Below, piece after piece: positions 28,484-37,538 of a stretch of DNA of 64,000 nt. The stretch is taken from contig DASZBM010000002.1 of NCBI GenBank assembly GCA_035944135.1, positions 1,426,001-1,490,000 on the forward strand, read 5' to 3'. A program made the position numbers and the translations under genes. The notes beneath the pieces were generated by a model that made no database searches, was not told the origin of the DNA, and worked only from the letters and a program-made list of their open reading frames with translations. The stretch is from Acidobacteriaceae bacterium (GTDB lineage: Bacteria; Acidobacteriota; Terriglobia; Terriglobales; Acidobacteriaceae). Numbering within the stretch: position 1 is the first letter of the stretch; the number at the start of each line of letters is the position of its first letter.

Positions 28484-29247
28484 CGCATTACGTAGCCACC
28501 ATCGACTGAGATCGACTGGCCGGTAACGTAGCTCGCCGCGTCACTGCAAAGCCACAGCACGGCAGACGCAATCTCCTCAGGCCGCCCCAATCGCTTCATC
28601 GGGACGAAGGTCTTGAGCATCATGTCCAGCTCGGCTCCCTGGCCCTCGGCGATCATCTTGTCGGACATGGGCGTTTGGATCATGCCGGGACAAACGTCGT
28701 TCACCCGAATGCCGCGCGTCGCATATTCGAGGGCCGCGCTCTTCGTGAATCCAATGACCCCATGTTTAGCCGCATGATAGGTTCCCCGCTTATTGCCGCC
28801 GATCAGACCACCGAGCGAAGAACAATTCACAATGGCGCCGCTGCCCTGCTCGCGCATTTGCTGAAGTTCAAACTTCATGCAACTCCAGACGCCGCGTAGA
28901 TTGATGCTCATGACGCGGTCATAGTCGTCCCGCGGAGAGTCTGCCGTTTCGGCAAGAACGTTCTGGATGCCTGCATTGTTGTAGGCCGCATCGAGACGTC
29001 CAAACGTCGCAACGGTCTGCTTCACCATGGCTTCCACCTGGGCGTCATCCGACACATCACAAGTGACAGCCGAAGTTTTGTGACCTTTATTCGCGAGCTC
29101 TTTCGCCGCGGCCTGTACTTCTTTCTCATTCCAGTCGGCCAATACCACGGAGGCACCCGCTTCGGCGAAGGCTTTTGCGGTCGCGAGACCAAGTCCGGAC
29201 GCTGCGCCTGTCACCAACGCAACCTTGTTTTCAAATGTGATCTTCAT
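28480..29247 (-). CDS. Short-chain dehydrogenase/reductase (SDR)
   Basis: 255-residue classical SDR. The NAD(P) loop is TGAASGLGLATAKAF, followed by NNAG, the catalytic Ser in VNCSSLGG and YHAAKHG with the Tyr and Lys. The acid Asp at the end of beta2 (VVLADWNE) suggests NAD(H) preference. It is 39 bp downstream of the aldo/keto reductase start region's partner gene on the same strand and probably shares its LysR control. Substrate unknown. Convergent with GH28, overlapping it by 4 bp with no terminator in between. Confidence 0.92.
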   Translation of the reverse strand: MKITFENKVALVTGAASGLGLATAKAFAEAGASVVLADWNEKEVQAAAKELANKGHKTSAVTCDVSDDAQVEAMVKQTVATFGRLDAAYNNAGIQNVLAETADSPRDDYDRVMSINLRGVWSCMKFELQQMREQGSGAIVNCSSLGGLIGGNKRGTYHAAKHGVIGFTKSAALEYATRGIRVNDVCPGMIQTPMSDKMIAEGQGAELDMMLKTFVPMKRLGRPEEIASAVLWLCSDAASYVTGQSISVDGGYVMR

Positions 29248-29286
29248 TCTTATCTCCGCTGTTGGGCTATGTGCAATAAGTGATGG

Positions 29287-30393
<1,107 letters not shown>

Positions 30394-30395
30394 TC

Positions 30396-31280
30396 ATGAA
30401 GAACGATCTGGGCGAGCTTTCATCCTTCGCGATCGTTGCGGAAGAGCGCAGCTTCACTCGAGCCGCATCGCGCCTGGGCATTTCGCAATCCGCGCTTAGC
30501 CATTCGATCCGAGGGCTTGAGAAGAGATTGGGACTGCAGTTGCTCGCGCGTACAACGCGAAGTGTCTCTCCGACCGCCGCGGGCACGACACTTCTGAAGG
30601 AACTCGCGCCCGCCCTGGAGCGAATCGAGCGAGCAGTTGCGGAGACTCGGCAGCAAAGGGAGAGCCCATCGGGCAGGATACGGCTCATCATCCCGCGGAC
30701 GGCGGCTAAGATGGTGATTCTGCCAAAGCTGGCCCGGTTTGTTCGCAGCTATCCGGAGATCGTGTTGGAGGTCACCTCTTCCAATGACCCTGTCGATCTT
30801 GTCGCCGGAGGCTACTACGACGCAGGCGTGCAACTTGGCGAGTTCATCCAACGGGACATGATTGCCGTCCGAGTGACCAGAGAGCTGCGTCTCGCAGTGG
30901 TTGGATCCCCGGAATACTTCGAATTGAACAACATCCCGAAACGCCCGCAGGATCTGAAAGACCATGCCTGCATCGGCTTTCGCTTCAGCAACGGTCTGTA
31001 TAGGTGGGAGTTTGAGAAAGGCCGTAAGGCGCTGACGGTGAGTCCTCAGGGGCCCGTATCCTTCGACGATCCAGATCTCGTCATCCAGGCGGTGCTGAAT
31101 GGAGTGGGAATCGGAACGGCGATGGAGGATAGTCTTAAGCGCTTAATTGCAGAGGGACGGCTGGTGCAAGTCCTGAAGGATTGGTGTCCATCCTTTCCAG
31201 GATATTTTCTTTACTATCCCAGTCGTCGGAATCAACCTGCCGCTCTGGCCGCGCTGATTAACGCCCTTCGGTTGGATTAG
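30396..31280 (+). CDS. LysR-family transcriptional regulator
   Basis: 294 residues. The N-terminal helix-turn-helix reads SFAIVAEERSFTRAASRLG then ISQSALSHSIRGLEKRLG; the C-terminal periplasmic-binding-like domain follows from about residue 90. The sequence is typical of regulators that control a divergently placed oxidoreductase; here that is the aldo/keto reductase, with an SDR behind it. A T-N11-A palindrome lies at 30375-30391. The inducer is unknown. Confidence 0.93.
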   Translation: MKNDLGELSSFAIVAEERSFTRAASRLGISQSALSHSIRGLEKRLGLQLLARTTRSVSPTAAGTTLLKELAPALERIERAVAETRQQRESPSGRIRLIIPRTAAKMVILPKLARFVRSYPEIVLEVTSSNDPVDLVAGGYYDAGVQLGEFIQRDMIAVRVTRELRLAVVGSPEYFELNNIPKRPQDLKDHACIGFRFSNGLYRWEFEKGRKALTVSPQGPVSFDDPDLVIQAVLNGVGIGTAMEDSLKRLIAEGRLVQVLKDWCPSFPGYFLYYPSRRNQPAALAALINALRLD

Positions 31281-31358
31281 TAACGAAAAACGGGCTTGTA
31301 TTAACATCCCGCCGGGCACGCGGGGTCTCACCGCCGCTTGCCTTCGTCATCCCCTCAG

Positions 31359-32225
31359 ATGTCCCGCCGCCGCGCACTCCTCGAGCTCGCCGTCTCCTAC
31401 ACCCTCATCCTGCTCGTCATCTGGACTGCCAATCCCCTCCAGCGAATTCTCTACATCACTGCCGTCATTGTCCTCGCGGCCATCCTCATCCTCTCGTTCC
31501 AGGGCTGCGACAAACTCGGCCTCCGCCGCACCAATCTTCTCCGCTCTCTCTGGGTTGCCATCGCCGCACTCGTGCTCGCCGCAGTTCTTATCCTCGTCGC
31601 CGCGCACCTCCACACGCTGCATGCGCCGCACACCGTCTCAGGCTTGATCGCACGCTACTGGGGATACGCACTCTGGGCGTTCGTTCAGCAGATTCTCCTG
31701 CAGGACGTCTTCCTCCGCCGGCTGCTCATCCTCACTCCATCGCCGCGCCTCGCCGCGTTTCTTGCCGCGCTCATCTTCGCAATCGCCCACCTGCCCAACC
31801 CTATCCTCGTACCCATCACGTTCCTCTGGGGCTTCATCTCCTGCCTGCTCTTCCTTCACTACCGCAACATCATCCCCCTCGCCATCGCACACGCCGCCTT
31901 CGGCATCACGCTCGCGATCACCATCCCCTCCCCACTGATCCGCAACATGCGTGTCGGCCTCGGCTTCCTCCGCTACGGCGCGCACCACCACCGCAGGCTC
32001 GCGCAATCGTCAAACAGTCTTAGCTGGCAGCTCGCAGCTCGCAGCTCAAAGCTCAAAGCACAACCCCGCTCCGGGATTCCGCCAGACCCGGCCCCATTCG
32101 TCCGCGGTTTCATCGCGGACGAGCGGGTTTCGCAAGATTCCGATAGACCTCACCGCAGCCACATCGACCACACCGTATCCACAAACGTATGGGTCACCGC
32201 CGAAGCACCCATGCGTCTCTCCTGA
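31359..32225 (+). CDS. CPBP-like membrane protein with altered active site and repeat-derived tail
   Basis: 288 residues with about six membrane segments (residues 10-205). It follows the CPBP/Abi fold, but motif 1, normally EExxxR, is QDVFLR (Gln115, Asp116, Arg120). Motif 2 His144 (FAIAHLP) and motif 3 His178 (LAIAHAAFG) remain. From about residue 221 the protein is encoded by a heptamer array (32021-32062) and a CCCCATTC hairpin repeat (32091-32130), and its last 76 bp run antisense into the next gene. The true ancestral stop was probably near 32020. It may be a non-proteolytic member. Start codon uncertain (TTG at 31338 possible). Confidence 0.65.
   Translation: MSRRRALLELAVSYTLILLVIWTANPLQRILYITAVIVLAAILILSFQGCDKLGLRRTNLLRSLWVAIAALVLAAVLILVAAHLHTLHAPHTVSGLIARYWGYALWAFVQQILLQDVFLRRLLILTPSPRLAAFLAALIFAIAHLPNPILVPITFLWGFISCLLFLHYRNIIPLAIAHAAFGITLAITIPSPLIRNMRVGLGFLRYGAHHHRRLAQSSNSLSWQLAARSSKLKAQPRSGIPPDPAPFVRGFIADERVSQDSDRPHRSHIDHTVSTNVWVTAEAPMRLS
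32021..32062. repeat. Heptamer tandem array 5 (CAGCTCG-type), inside an open frame
   Basis: Six 7-bp units (TAGCTGG, CAGCTCG, CAGCTCG, CAGCTCA, AAGCTCA, AAGCACA). Because 7 is not a multiple of 3 the array is read in changing frame and adds LSWQLAARSSKLKAQ-type residues to the CPBP-like protein. Confidence 0.75.
32091..32130. repeat. CCCCATTC hairpin repeat, copy 2 (inside coding sequence)
   Basis: GCCCCATTC, then a perfect 8-bp stem CGTCCGCG (32099-32106) and CGCGGACG (32114-32121) around GTTTCAT, then AGCGGGTTT. Same layout as the 22904, 60362 and 62007 elements with an unrelated stem. It lies 29 bp after heptamer array 5. Confidence 0.5.
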
Positions 32226-33022
32226 CGCCACGCCCTTCCATAAAACACCCCAGCCAGCGCCGCCATCAGCACATATCTCCAGTTGAAGTGCACCGCTCTC
32301 TTGTTGAAGTGCGCCAACCCGAACACCGCCGCCGTCAATGCCAGCGCCCAGTAACGTCCCACTCTTCGCTCCAGCAGGTTTTGCATCCATCCGCGAAAAA
32401 ACAACTCCTCCGGCACTGCAATAAAGAAGAACGTAAAAACGAACGCACTCACCAGCCGCCATCCCTCCGGCCACCGCGCGTGCACATGCAGAAACCCGAG
32501 CCCCAGCAGAATCGCCACCGGCGCATAGAACAGGAACTCCCTCAACCCCACCCGCACATCTCTCCAGCGAAGCCGCAGATCGAAGCCCACTCCCTTCAAT
32601 CGCCGCACCGCACCAAATCCCCAAATTCCCGCATCCAGCAGCACGATCTTGTTGAACACCGACATCCCGCGCGGCCAAGCCGGCTCAAACCACCGCAGGT
32701 CCACCGCCAGCACCAGCACCAGCAGCACTACAAACTCCCGCCGGTCTCCACTCTGCTCCGGATCGGCAACCGCAGCCCACGCGAGCACCCCAGCCACCGC
32801 AATCGGCAGCAGCAGATAAACCGCCAGCCATCTCCACTCAAAGAGTCCGCGCCCCACCGTCACCAGGGCATACACCCCACACAACAATCCCGGCGCCACC
32901 ACCCGCACCCCGACCGGCAACTTCGCCGTCCAGCGCGCAAACCCCTCCTTCCAGAACGCCGCCCACACCATCGGCGCCAATGCCAACAGGGCCGCAATCA
33001 CCAGCAGCAGATCGACTCGCAT
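32150..33022 (-). CDS. CPBP-family intramembrane metalloprotease
   Basis: 290 residues with about eight membrane spans. The full active-site set is present: Glu205-Glu206 and Arg210 in PEELFFRGW, His238 in FGLAHFN, and His278/Asp282 in GASAVTHTFVDTVW. The family cleaves within membranes, as in prenyl-protein endopeptidases, and in bacteria is often tied to peptide immunity or processing. Its ribosome site and start codon lie in a heptamer array (33016-33057). Its 3' end overlaps the tail of the convergent degenerate CPBP-like gene by 76 bp. Confidence 0.9.
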   Translation of the reverse strand: MRVDLLLVIAALLALAPMVWAAFWKEGFARWTAKLPVGVRVVAPGLLCGVYALVTVGRGLFEWRWLAVYLLLPIAVAGVLAWAAVADPEQSGDRREFVVLLVLVLAVDLRWFEPAWPRGMSVFNKIVLLDAGIWGFGAVRRLKGVGFDLRLRWRDVRVGLREFLFYAPVAILLGLGFLHVHARWPEGWRLVSAFVFTFFFIAVPEELFFRGWMQNLLERRVGRYWALALTAAVFGLAHFNKRAVHFNWRYVLMAALAGVFYGRAWRQERRMGASAVTHTFVDTVWSMWLR

Positions 33023-33057
33023 CTCGTATCTCGCACCTCGAATCTCAAAGCTGATCG
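33016..33057. repeat. Heptamer tandem array 6 (CTCGNAT-type) carrying a start codon
   Basis: Units on the plus strand: CTCGCAT, CTCGTAT, CTCGCAC, CTCGAAT, CTCAAAG, CTGATCG. On the minus strand these read GAG-rich units, and the ATG of the CPBP protease is the end of the first unit (33020-33022), with the neighbouring GAGGTG as a possible ribosome site. Confidence 0.7.
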
Positions 33058-33145
33058 CTTGACATCACCGGTCACCATAAAGGTAGGGATATTTTCGTTT
33101 TCCCACTCTGGGCCATACCGCAAACGGAGCCAAGTTCTTTGCATT

Positions 33146-33268
33146 GAAGACTTTGCAGCATTACCCTAAGTATTTTCAATACTTTGCGAAGATTGCGTCA
33201 TCGAAGTCCAAACCTAAACTCAATTTTTTGAAGACTTTGCGCAAAAAGGTACGGGGGAGGGGGTACCC
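33146..33268. repeat. Intergenic repeat, copy B (ACTTTGC motifs and poly-G/TACC end)
   Basis: An AT-rich island in high-GC DNA with GAAGACTTTGC twice (33146-33156 and 33230-33240), AATACTTTGCG (33178-33188) and a terminal GGTAC, eleven-base G-rich run and TACCCC (33248-33268). AATACTTTGCG and the G-run/TACC end are shared with 9649-9773. No gene is seen in 33058-33298. Confidence 0.55.
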
Positions 33269-33298
33269 CGCAAAACCCGCTCCGCTAAACTACTCCCG

Positions 33299-34900
33299 AT
33301 GGCTTTCCACCCCGCCGGCACCCGCCTCGCAAAAATATTTTTCCTCATCCTGTCCTCGTTCTCGCCCGCGACCCTCTCGGCGCAATCGGTCACCGGAGGA
33401 AAGGTCGTTCTCGTCCTTCCCTTCGAGAACCGCTCCGGCAACCCGACCCTGAACTGGATCGGCAACTCCTTCCCAGACACGCTCGATCGCCGCCTCAACT
33501 CCGCCGGCTTCCTCACCATCTCCCACGACGACCGCGTCTTCGCCCTCACCCACCTCGGCCTTCCCGCCGATTTCCGCCCCTCCCGCGCCACGACCATCCG
33601 CATTGCCCAGCAGCTCGACGCCAACTACGTCATCATCGGCGACTTCACCGTGGCCGAGCACGCGATCTCTATCGAGTCCCAGGTGCTCTCCGTGGACCAG
33701 CTTCGCCTTTCGCCTCTCGTCAACGGCGTTGGCCCCCTCGATCACCTCTACGACGCCGAGAATGCCATCGCCTGGAAGGTCGCCCGCGTCATCGACCCCA
33801 ACCTCAATGTGGCCGAGCAGACCTTCGTATCCGCCGGTGAGGGCGCCGTTCCACTCCCAGCCTTCGAGGACTACATCCGCGGCATCAACGCCTCCAGTTC
33901 GGCCGAGTCACTTCAGCGCCTGAAGACCGCGGTTGCTGAGGCGCCGAACTACGCCGCCGCCCTCCTCGCGCTCGGCAAACAGGAATACATCGCGCGCGAC
34001 TACGACTCCGCGGCCGCGACGCTCGCCAAGGTTCCACTTTCTGATCCGCAGGCGCTCGAGGCGAACTTCTACCTCGGTCTGGCCCGCTTCAACTCCGCCA
34101 ATTACGCCGGTGCCGCCACCGCCTTCGAGTTCGTCGCCGGCCGCCTACCCCTGCCCGAGGTCGTGAACAACCAGGGCGTCGCGCTCAGTCGCCAGGGGAA
34201 GGACGGTGTGGCGCTCTTCCAGCGCGCGTCCGCCGCAGACCCCTCGGACGAGGACTATCACTACAATCTCGCGATTGCTCTCTACCGCCGCGGAGACCTG
34301 CAGACGGCGCTCAAAGAGGCCGATGAGGCCCTGAAGCTGAAACCACAAGACCCGGAGGCGGGCTCCTTACGCGCGCATCTCGCCCTCGCGCCCGCGGGCT
34401 CAAAGCTCGATCCGAACGGAGGCTTTGCTCCTGTTGAGCGCATCCGGCGCAACTACTCAGAGGCTGCGTTCCGCCAGGCAGCGTTTCAGCTTGATCAGTT
34501 GCGGGCTGCTCGCATGGCCACGCTGGCGCCTGCGCAGCGCGCGGCGGAATATACATCGCTCGGGCGCGATTACCTTGGCCAGGGTCTGCTTCCGCAGGCT
34601 GAGCAGCAGTTCCAATCGGCAATTGCAGCCGACTCGAGCAACGCGGCGGCGCACGCCGGCCTCGCTGAAGTGCGCGAACGCAGCGGCAACGCCACGGAGG
34701 CGCGTGCAGAAGCTCAACGCTCTTTGAACATTCAGCCCAACGCACCGGCATTGCTTGTACTCGCCCGGCTGGACATCGCGCAGAATCATCTTCCCGCTGC
34801 GGCTGACGATGTCTCCCGCGCGTTGCATGTCGAACCAGCCAACGCTGCCGCCATAGCGATGCGCCAGAGCCTGCAGCAGCGCGGTCAATCGGTACGCTGA
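33299..34900 (+). CDS. Exported FlgO-like/TPR protein
   Basis: 533 residues with a signal peptide (about 1-29, ending TLSAQ). Residues about 33-160 look like the FlgO/CsgG-type lipoprotein domain (VVLVLPFENRSGNPTLNWIG, then ANYVIIGDFTV). At least eight TPR-like repeats follow from about residue 180 (for example YHYNLAIALYRRGDLQTALKEAD and AAHAGLAEVRERSGNATEA). In the periplasm it may act as a scaffold. First gene of a plus-strand cluster with an NfeD-like, a beta-barrel and a SPOR protein. Its base composition changes near 34.4 kb. Confidence 0.82.
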   Translation: MAFHPAGTRLAKIFFLILSSFSPATLSAQSVTGGKVVLVLPFENRSGNPTLNWIGNSFPDTLDRRLNSAGFLTISHDDRVFALTHLGLPADFRPSRATTIRIAQQLDANYVIIGDFTVAEHAISIESQVLSVDQLRLSPLVNGVGPLDHLYDAENAIAWKVARVIDPNLNVAEQTFVSAGEGAVPLPAFEDYIRGINASSSAESLQRLKTAVAEAPNYAAALLALGKQEYIARDYDSAAATLAKVPLSDPQALEANFYLGLARFNSANYAGAATAFEFVAGRLPLPEVVNNQGVALSRQGKDGVALFQRASAADPSDEDYHYNLAIALYRRGDLQTALKEADEALKLKPQDPEAGSLRAHLALAPAGSKLDPNGGFAPVERIRRNYSEAAFRQAAFQLDQLRAARMATLAPAQRAAEYTSLGRDYLGQGLLPQAEQQFQSAIAADSSNAAAHAGLAEVRERSGNATEARAEAQRSLNIQPNAPALLVLARLDIAQNHLPAAADDVSRALHVEPANAAAIAMRQSLQQRGQSVR

Positions 34901-34905
34901 GCCCG

Positions 34906-35328
34906 ATGCTCCCGTTGCTTGCGAGGCTGTCACCGAACGTCGCGCTGCTTATCGCGACGTTGGCTGTCGCGCTTATTGCCCTCGAGCTAAACCGTCCCGG
35001 GTCGATACTTCCCGGGGCTGCAGGCCTTCTGCTCCTGCTGCTGGCAGCGGCCAGTCTCTGGGAGCGGCAACCGAGCGAGCTTGCAACCGCAGGGGCCATC
35101 GCCTCGATCGCCCTACTCCTGCTACAGGCCAGGCGTCCGCTTCACCTGTCAGTGATAGCTGCTCTCACGGCGCTGCTCATCGCTTGCTTCATCCGCCTCA
35201 TTCCACGTGCTTCGACCGGAAGAATCAATGCGGTGACGGCCGTCGTGTGCGGAACCATTCTGGGAGCTGGAACCACCGTGCTCACCCGCATCGCACGGCG
35301 CGCCCGGCAGAACAAAGGGTTAGACTAG
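34906..35328 (+). CDS. NfeD-like small membrane protein
   Basis: 140 residues with about four hydrophobic segments. The motif ALIALELNRPGSILPGAAGLLLLLLA resembles the membrane region of NfeD/ClpP-class proteins (ELNxPGxxLPGxxG), which associate with SPFH proteins. The serine protease and OB-fold domains of full NfeD are absent, so this is only the membrane part. It starts 5 bp after the TPR gene stop and is probably translated with it. Confidence 0.6.
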   Translation: MLPLLARLSPNVALLIATLAVALIALELNRPGSILPGAAGLLLLLLAAASLWERQPSELATAGAIASIALLLLQARRPLHLSVIAALTALLIACFIRLIPRASTGRINAVTAVVCGTILGAGTTVLTRIARRARQNKGLD

Positions 35329-35365
35329 AACAGAGCGCACAAAGCGCCCGGAGCCTTCTCGTCTG

Positions 35366-36034
35366 ATGCACAGCCTTTCGCGAGCCCTGCTCGCCACCGC
35401 GACACTCTTCCTGTCCCTCCCCGGCATCGCCGCCGCACAAACCACCCCATTCGCCCGCCAGATGGCGAAGGTCGACTTTGGGATCAGCGGCGCGGGTGCG
35501 CTGAACAAGACGGTTAGCGGACCGATCATCCCGACCGGCGCTACAAACTTTGGTGTGGTGATGTCTCAGTATGGGTCCAATACCGTTGGCGCGCTCGGTA
35601 ACATCCGCTATACGGCGAAGCCATACGTGGGGATCGAGTTCAACTACGGATGGGCGCGCTATACCGAAAATTACTCGCCGGCGCCGAATGGCCTGAGCCT
35701 GTTTCAGATTCAAACCACGGCGAATGAATACAGCTTCGGATACCTTGTAACGCCGCCGCACCCGATCTTTGGATTTCAACCGTTCGCGTCTGTGGGCGCG
35801 GGAACAACGCAGTTCAAACCGACCGGCGGCGGTGGCGAAGGCGCGCCGCATCAGTTTCGCGCGACCTACTATTACAACGCCGGCCTGCAGAAAGACGTGT
35901 TCAGCAACTTCGGCGTGCGCGCTTCGTTCCGGGAGAACTTCTTCCTCGCGCCGGACTTCGGTCAGAACTACCTGACGATCAAGCAGCACACGACAACATT
36001 GGAGCCGACCATTGGCTTCTACCTCCGCTTCTAG
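35366..36034 (+). CDS. Outer-membrane beta-barrel protein
   Basis: 222 residues with a signal peptide (1-25, ending GIAAAQ). The remainder alternates polar and aromatic residues in strands (GNIRYTAKPYVGIEFNYGWA and QFRATYYYNAGLQKDVF) and ends in the aromatic signature GFYLRF, as in 8-stranded OmpA/OmpW-type barrels. Third gene of the 33.3-36.8 kb envelope cluster. A ligand cannot be assigned. Confidence 0.8.
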   Translation: MHSLSRALLATATLFLSLPGIAAAQTTPFARQMAKVDFGISGAGALNKTVSGPIIPTGATNFGVVMSQYGSNTVGALGNIRYTAKPYVGIEFNYGWARYTENYSPAPNGLSLFQIQTTANEYSFGYLVTPPHPIFGFQPFASVGAGTTQFKPTGGGGEGAPHQFRATYYYNAGLQKDVFSNFGVRASFRENFFLAPDFGQNYLTIKQHTTTLEPTIGFYLRF

Positions 36035-36049
36035 ATCCAGCAAGACCTC

Positions 36050-36757
36050 ATGAGCCGCTTACTCGACGACGATCAAGACGAGCTTCAGCAACGCGACCGG
36101 GAGCTGACTCTCAGCACCGGCGCGATTCTTGCGATCTTCCTCGGCCTGGTGCTCCTGTGCGGCGTGTTCTTCGGGTTCGGATATAACCTCGGCCGTAAAT
36201 CGACGTCAACGCTGAATCCAGCACTGCCTGTAGCAACGAGTGACGCCGAGCCTGCTGGTACGGCAAACTCCACGTTCGACAACTTCAAGCCGTCGCCGAA
36301 CTCTCCTTCGGCGGCGCAGGTGAGTTCATCGCCGACGCCAGTTCCTTCGCATACGCCCGCGGTTTCAGAGAAAGCTCCCGCAGAGGTGCCTCAGCCACAA
36401 CCAGCACCTGCCGCGCCGCCAACACATGCCTCCACGCCGCCGGCGGCGACCGTCACCCGACCGACGAACACCACGCCGAATACACCCGTGCCTCCGAAAC
36501 CCACGCAAGCTGCCGCGCCGGCGATCACTCCCGGGGGCGCGTTCGTTGTACAGATTGCTGCGATCTCGGCGGCGCACAAGGACGATGCGGACCTGCTGGT
36601 GAATGCTCTGCACACCAAGGGATACCAGGTCTCGGAGCGCACGGCGACACAGGACAATCTGATTCGAATCCAGGTGGGACCGTTTGCGACCAAGGCCGAT
36701 GCAGAGGCCATGCGCGAGCGGCTGATCGTCGACGGCTACAACGCCATCGTCAAGTAA
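36050..36757 (+). CDS. SPOR-domain membrane protein
   Basis: 235 residues: a cytoplasmic N-terminus (1-22), one membrane span (about 23-47, AILAIFLGLVLLCGVFFGFGY), a Pro/Ala/Thr/Ser-rich periplasmic linker (about 65-155) and a C-terminal SPOR domain (about 160-235, FVVQIAAISAAHKDDADLL, then RIQVGPFATKADAEAM). SPOR domains bind denuded glycan strands at the septum, as in FtsN and DamX. It begins 15 bp after the barrel gene and its end overlaps the convergent PlsC gene by 8 bp. Confidence 0.88.
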   Translation: MSRLLDDDQDELQQRDRELTLSTGAILAIFLGLVLLCGVFFGFGYNLGRKSTSTLNPALPVATSDAEPAGTANSTFDNFKPSPNSPSAAQVSSSPTPVPSHTPAVSEKAPAEVPQPQPAPAAPPTHASTPPAATVTRPTNTTPNTPVPPKPTQAAAPAITPGGAFVVQIAAISAAHKDDADLLVNALHTKGYQVSERTATQDNLIRIQVGPFATKADAEAMRERLIVDGYNAIVK

Positions 36758-37484
36758 CTGGCGTTCCGGATTGCTGAACAGCGCGGCGACGCTCGAGCTC
36801 CGCCTCCATTGCAGCTCGGACACGCTCCATCAGGTCTTCACGGGACGACGCGTCCTGCGGATGGATCGGCGGAAGAAATCTGAGATATGCCTCGCCGGGT
36901 GTGATGCGGTGAGTCCCCTTCGGCATCATCCGCTCTGTGCCGGTAATGACAACGGGAATGATGGGCGCGCCGGTCTGTTCCGCGAGAAAAAAGGCGCCCT
37001 TCTTGAAGGGCAGGAGGCGACCGTCGGGCGAGCGCGTTCCTTCTGGAAAAACCATGATATGCAGGCCACTGTTGAGCGCGTCGGCCGCGGCTTCACCGCT
37101 GCGTTGCGCGTCCTCGCGTGAGTTGGCGCGTGAGACAGGAACGTATTTGCCCATGCGCATTGCGGTGCCCAGCAGCGGAATATTCATCAATTCCTTTTTG
37201 ATGAAAACGCTCGTCATGCCGGGAATGGCGGGCAACAAGACCGTCGGGTCAAGGTTCGAGAGATGATTGCTGAGGAAGATGTAGTGAACGCCTGGCTGCA
37301 CATTCTCGCGCCCTTCGATGTGCACACGAATGCCAGCGGCCTTCGCTCCAAGCGCAACGATCTTCATGCCCCAGCCATACATTGTGTTGAAGTCTTTGCG
37401 CAGCAGGGACCATGGGATTCCGATGAGAGCAGCGGGCACACCTAGGACTATGTATACGGCAAGCATGCGAAGCGATGCGAACAT
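36750..37484 (-). CDS. plsC: 1-acyl-sn-glycerol-3-phosphate acyltransferase
   Basis: 244-residue PlsC-family enzyme that acylates lysophosphatidate at the inner membrane. Motif I is SNHLSNLDPTVLL (the HX4D box is HLSNLD), motif III FPEGTRSPDG, motif IV IIPVVITGTE. An N-terminal membrane anchor (MLAVYIVLGVPAALIGIPW) is present. It is the last gene of the minus-strand run behind the murein operon, 54 bp after mpl, and may be co-transcribed. A second acyltransferase domain is found in the fusion at 10.6 kb. Confidence 0.9.
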   Translation of the reverse strand: MFASLRMLAVYIVLGVPAALIGIPWSLLRKDFNTMYGWGMKIVALGAKAAGIRVHIEGRENVQPGVHYIFLSNHLSNLDPTVLLPAIPGMTSVFIKKELMNIPLLGTAMRMGKYVPVSRANSREDAQRSGEAAADALNSGLHIMVFPEGTRSPDGRLLPFKKGAFFLAEQTGAPIIPVVITGTERMMPKGTHRITPGEAYLRFLPPIHPQDASSREDLMERVRAAMEAELERRRAVQQSGTPVT

Positions 37485-37538
37485 ACCGTGTCAGGATATC
37501 CTGCGCGTTCGCGCGACGCATGAAGAGCGGCTAAGCGG

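Noticed and set aside
37512-37535. Duplicated GCGGCTAA before the mpl stop
   Set aside because: Period 8 and only two units, so not counted in the heptamer family.
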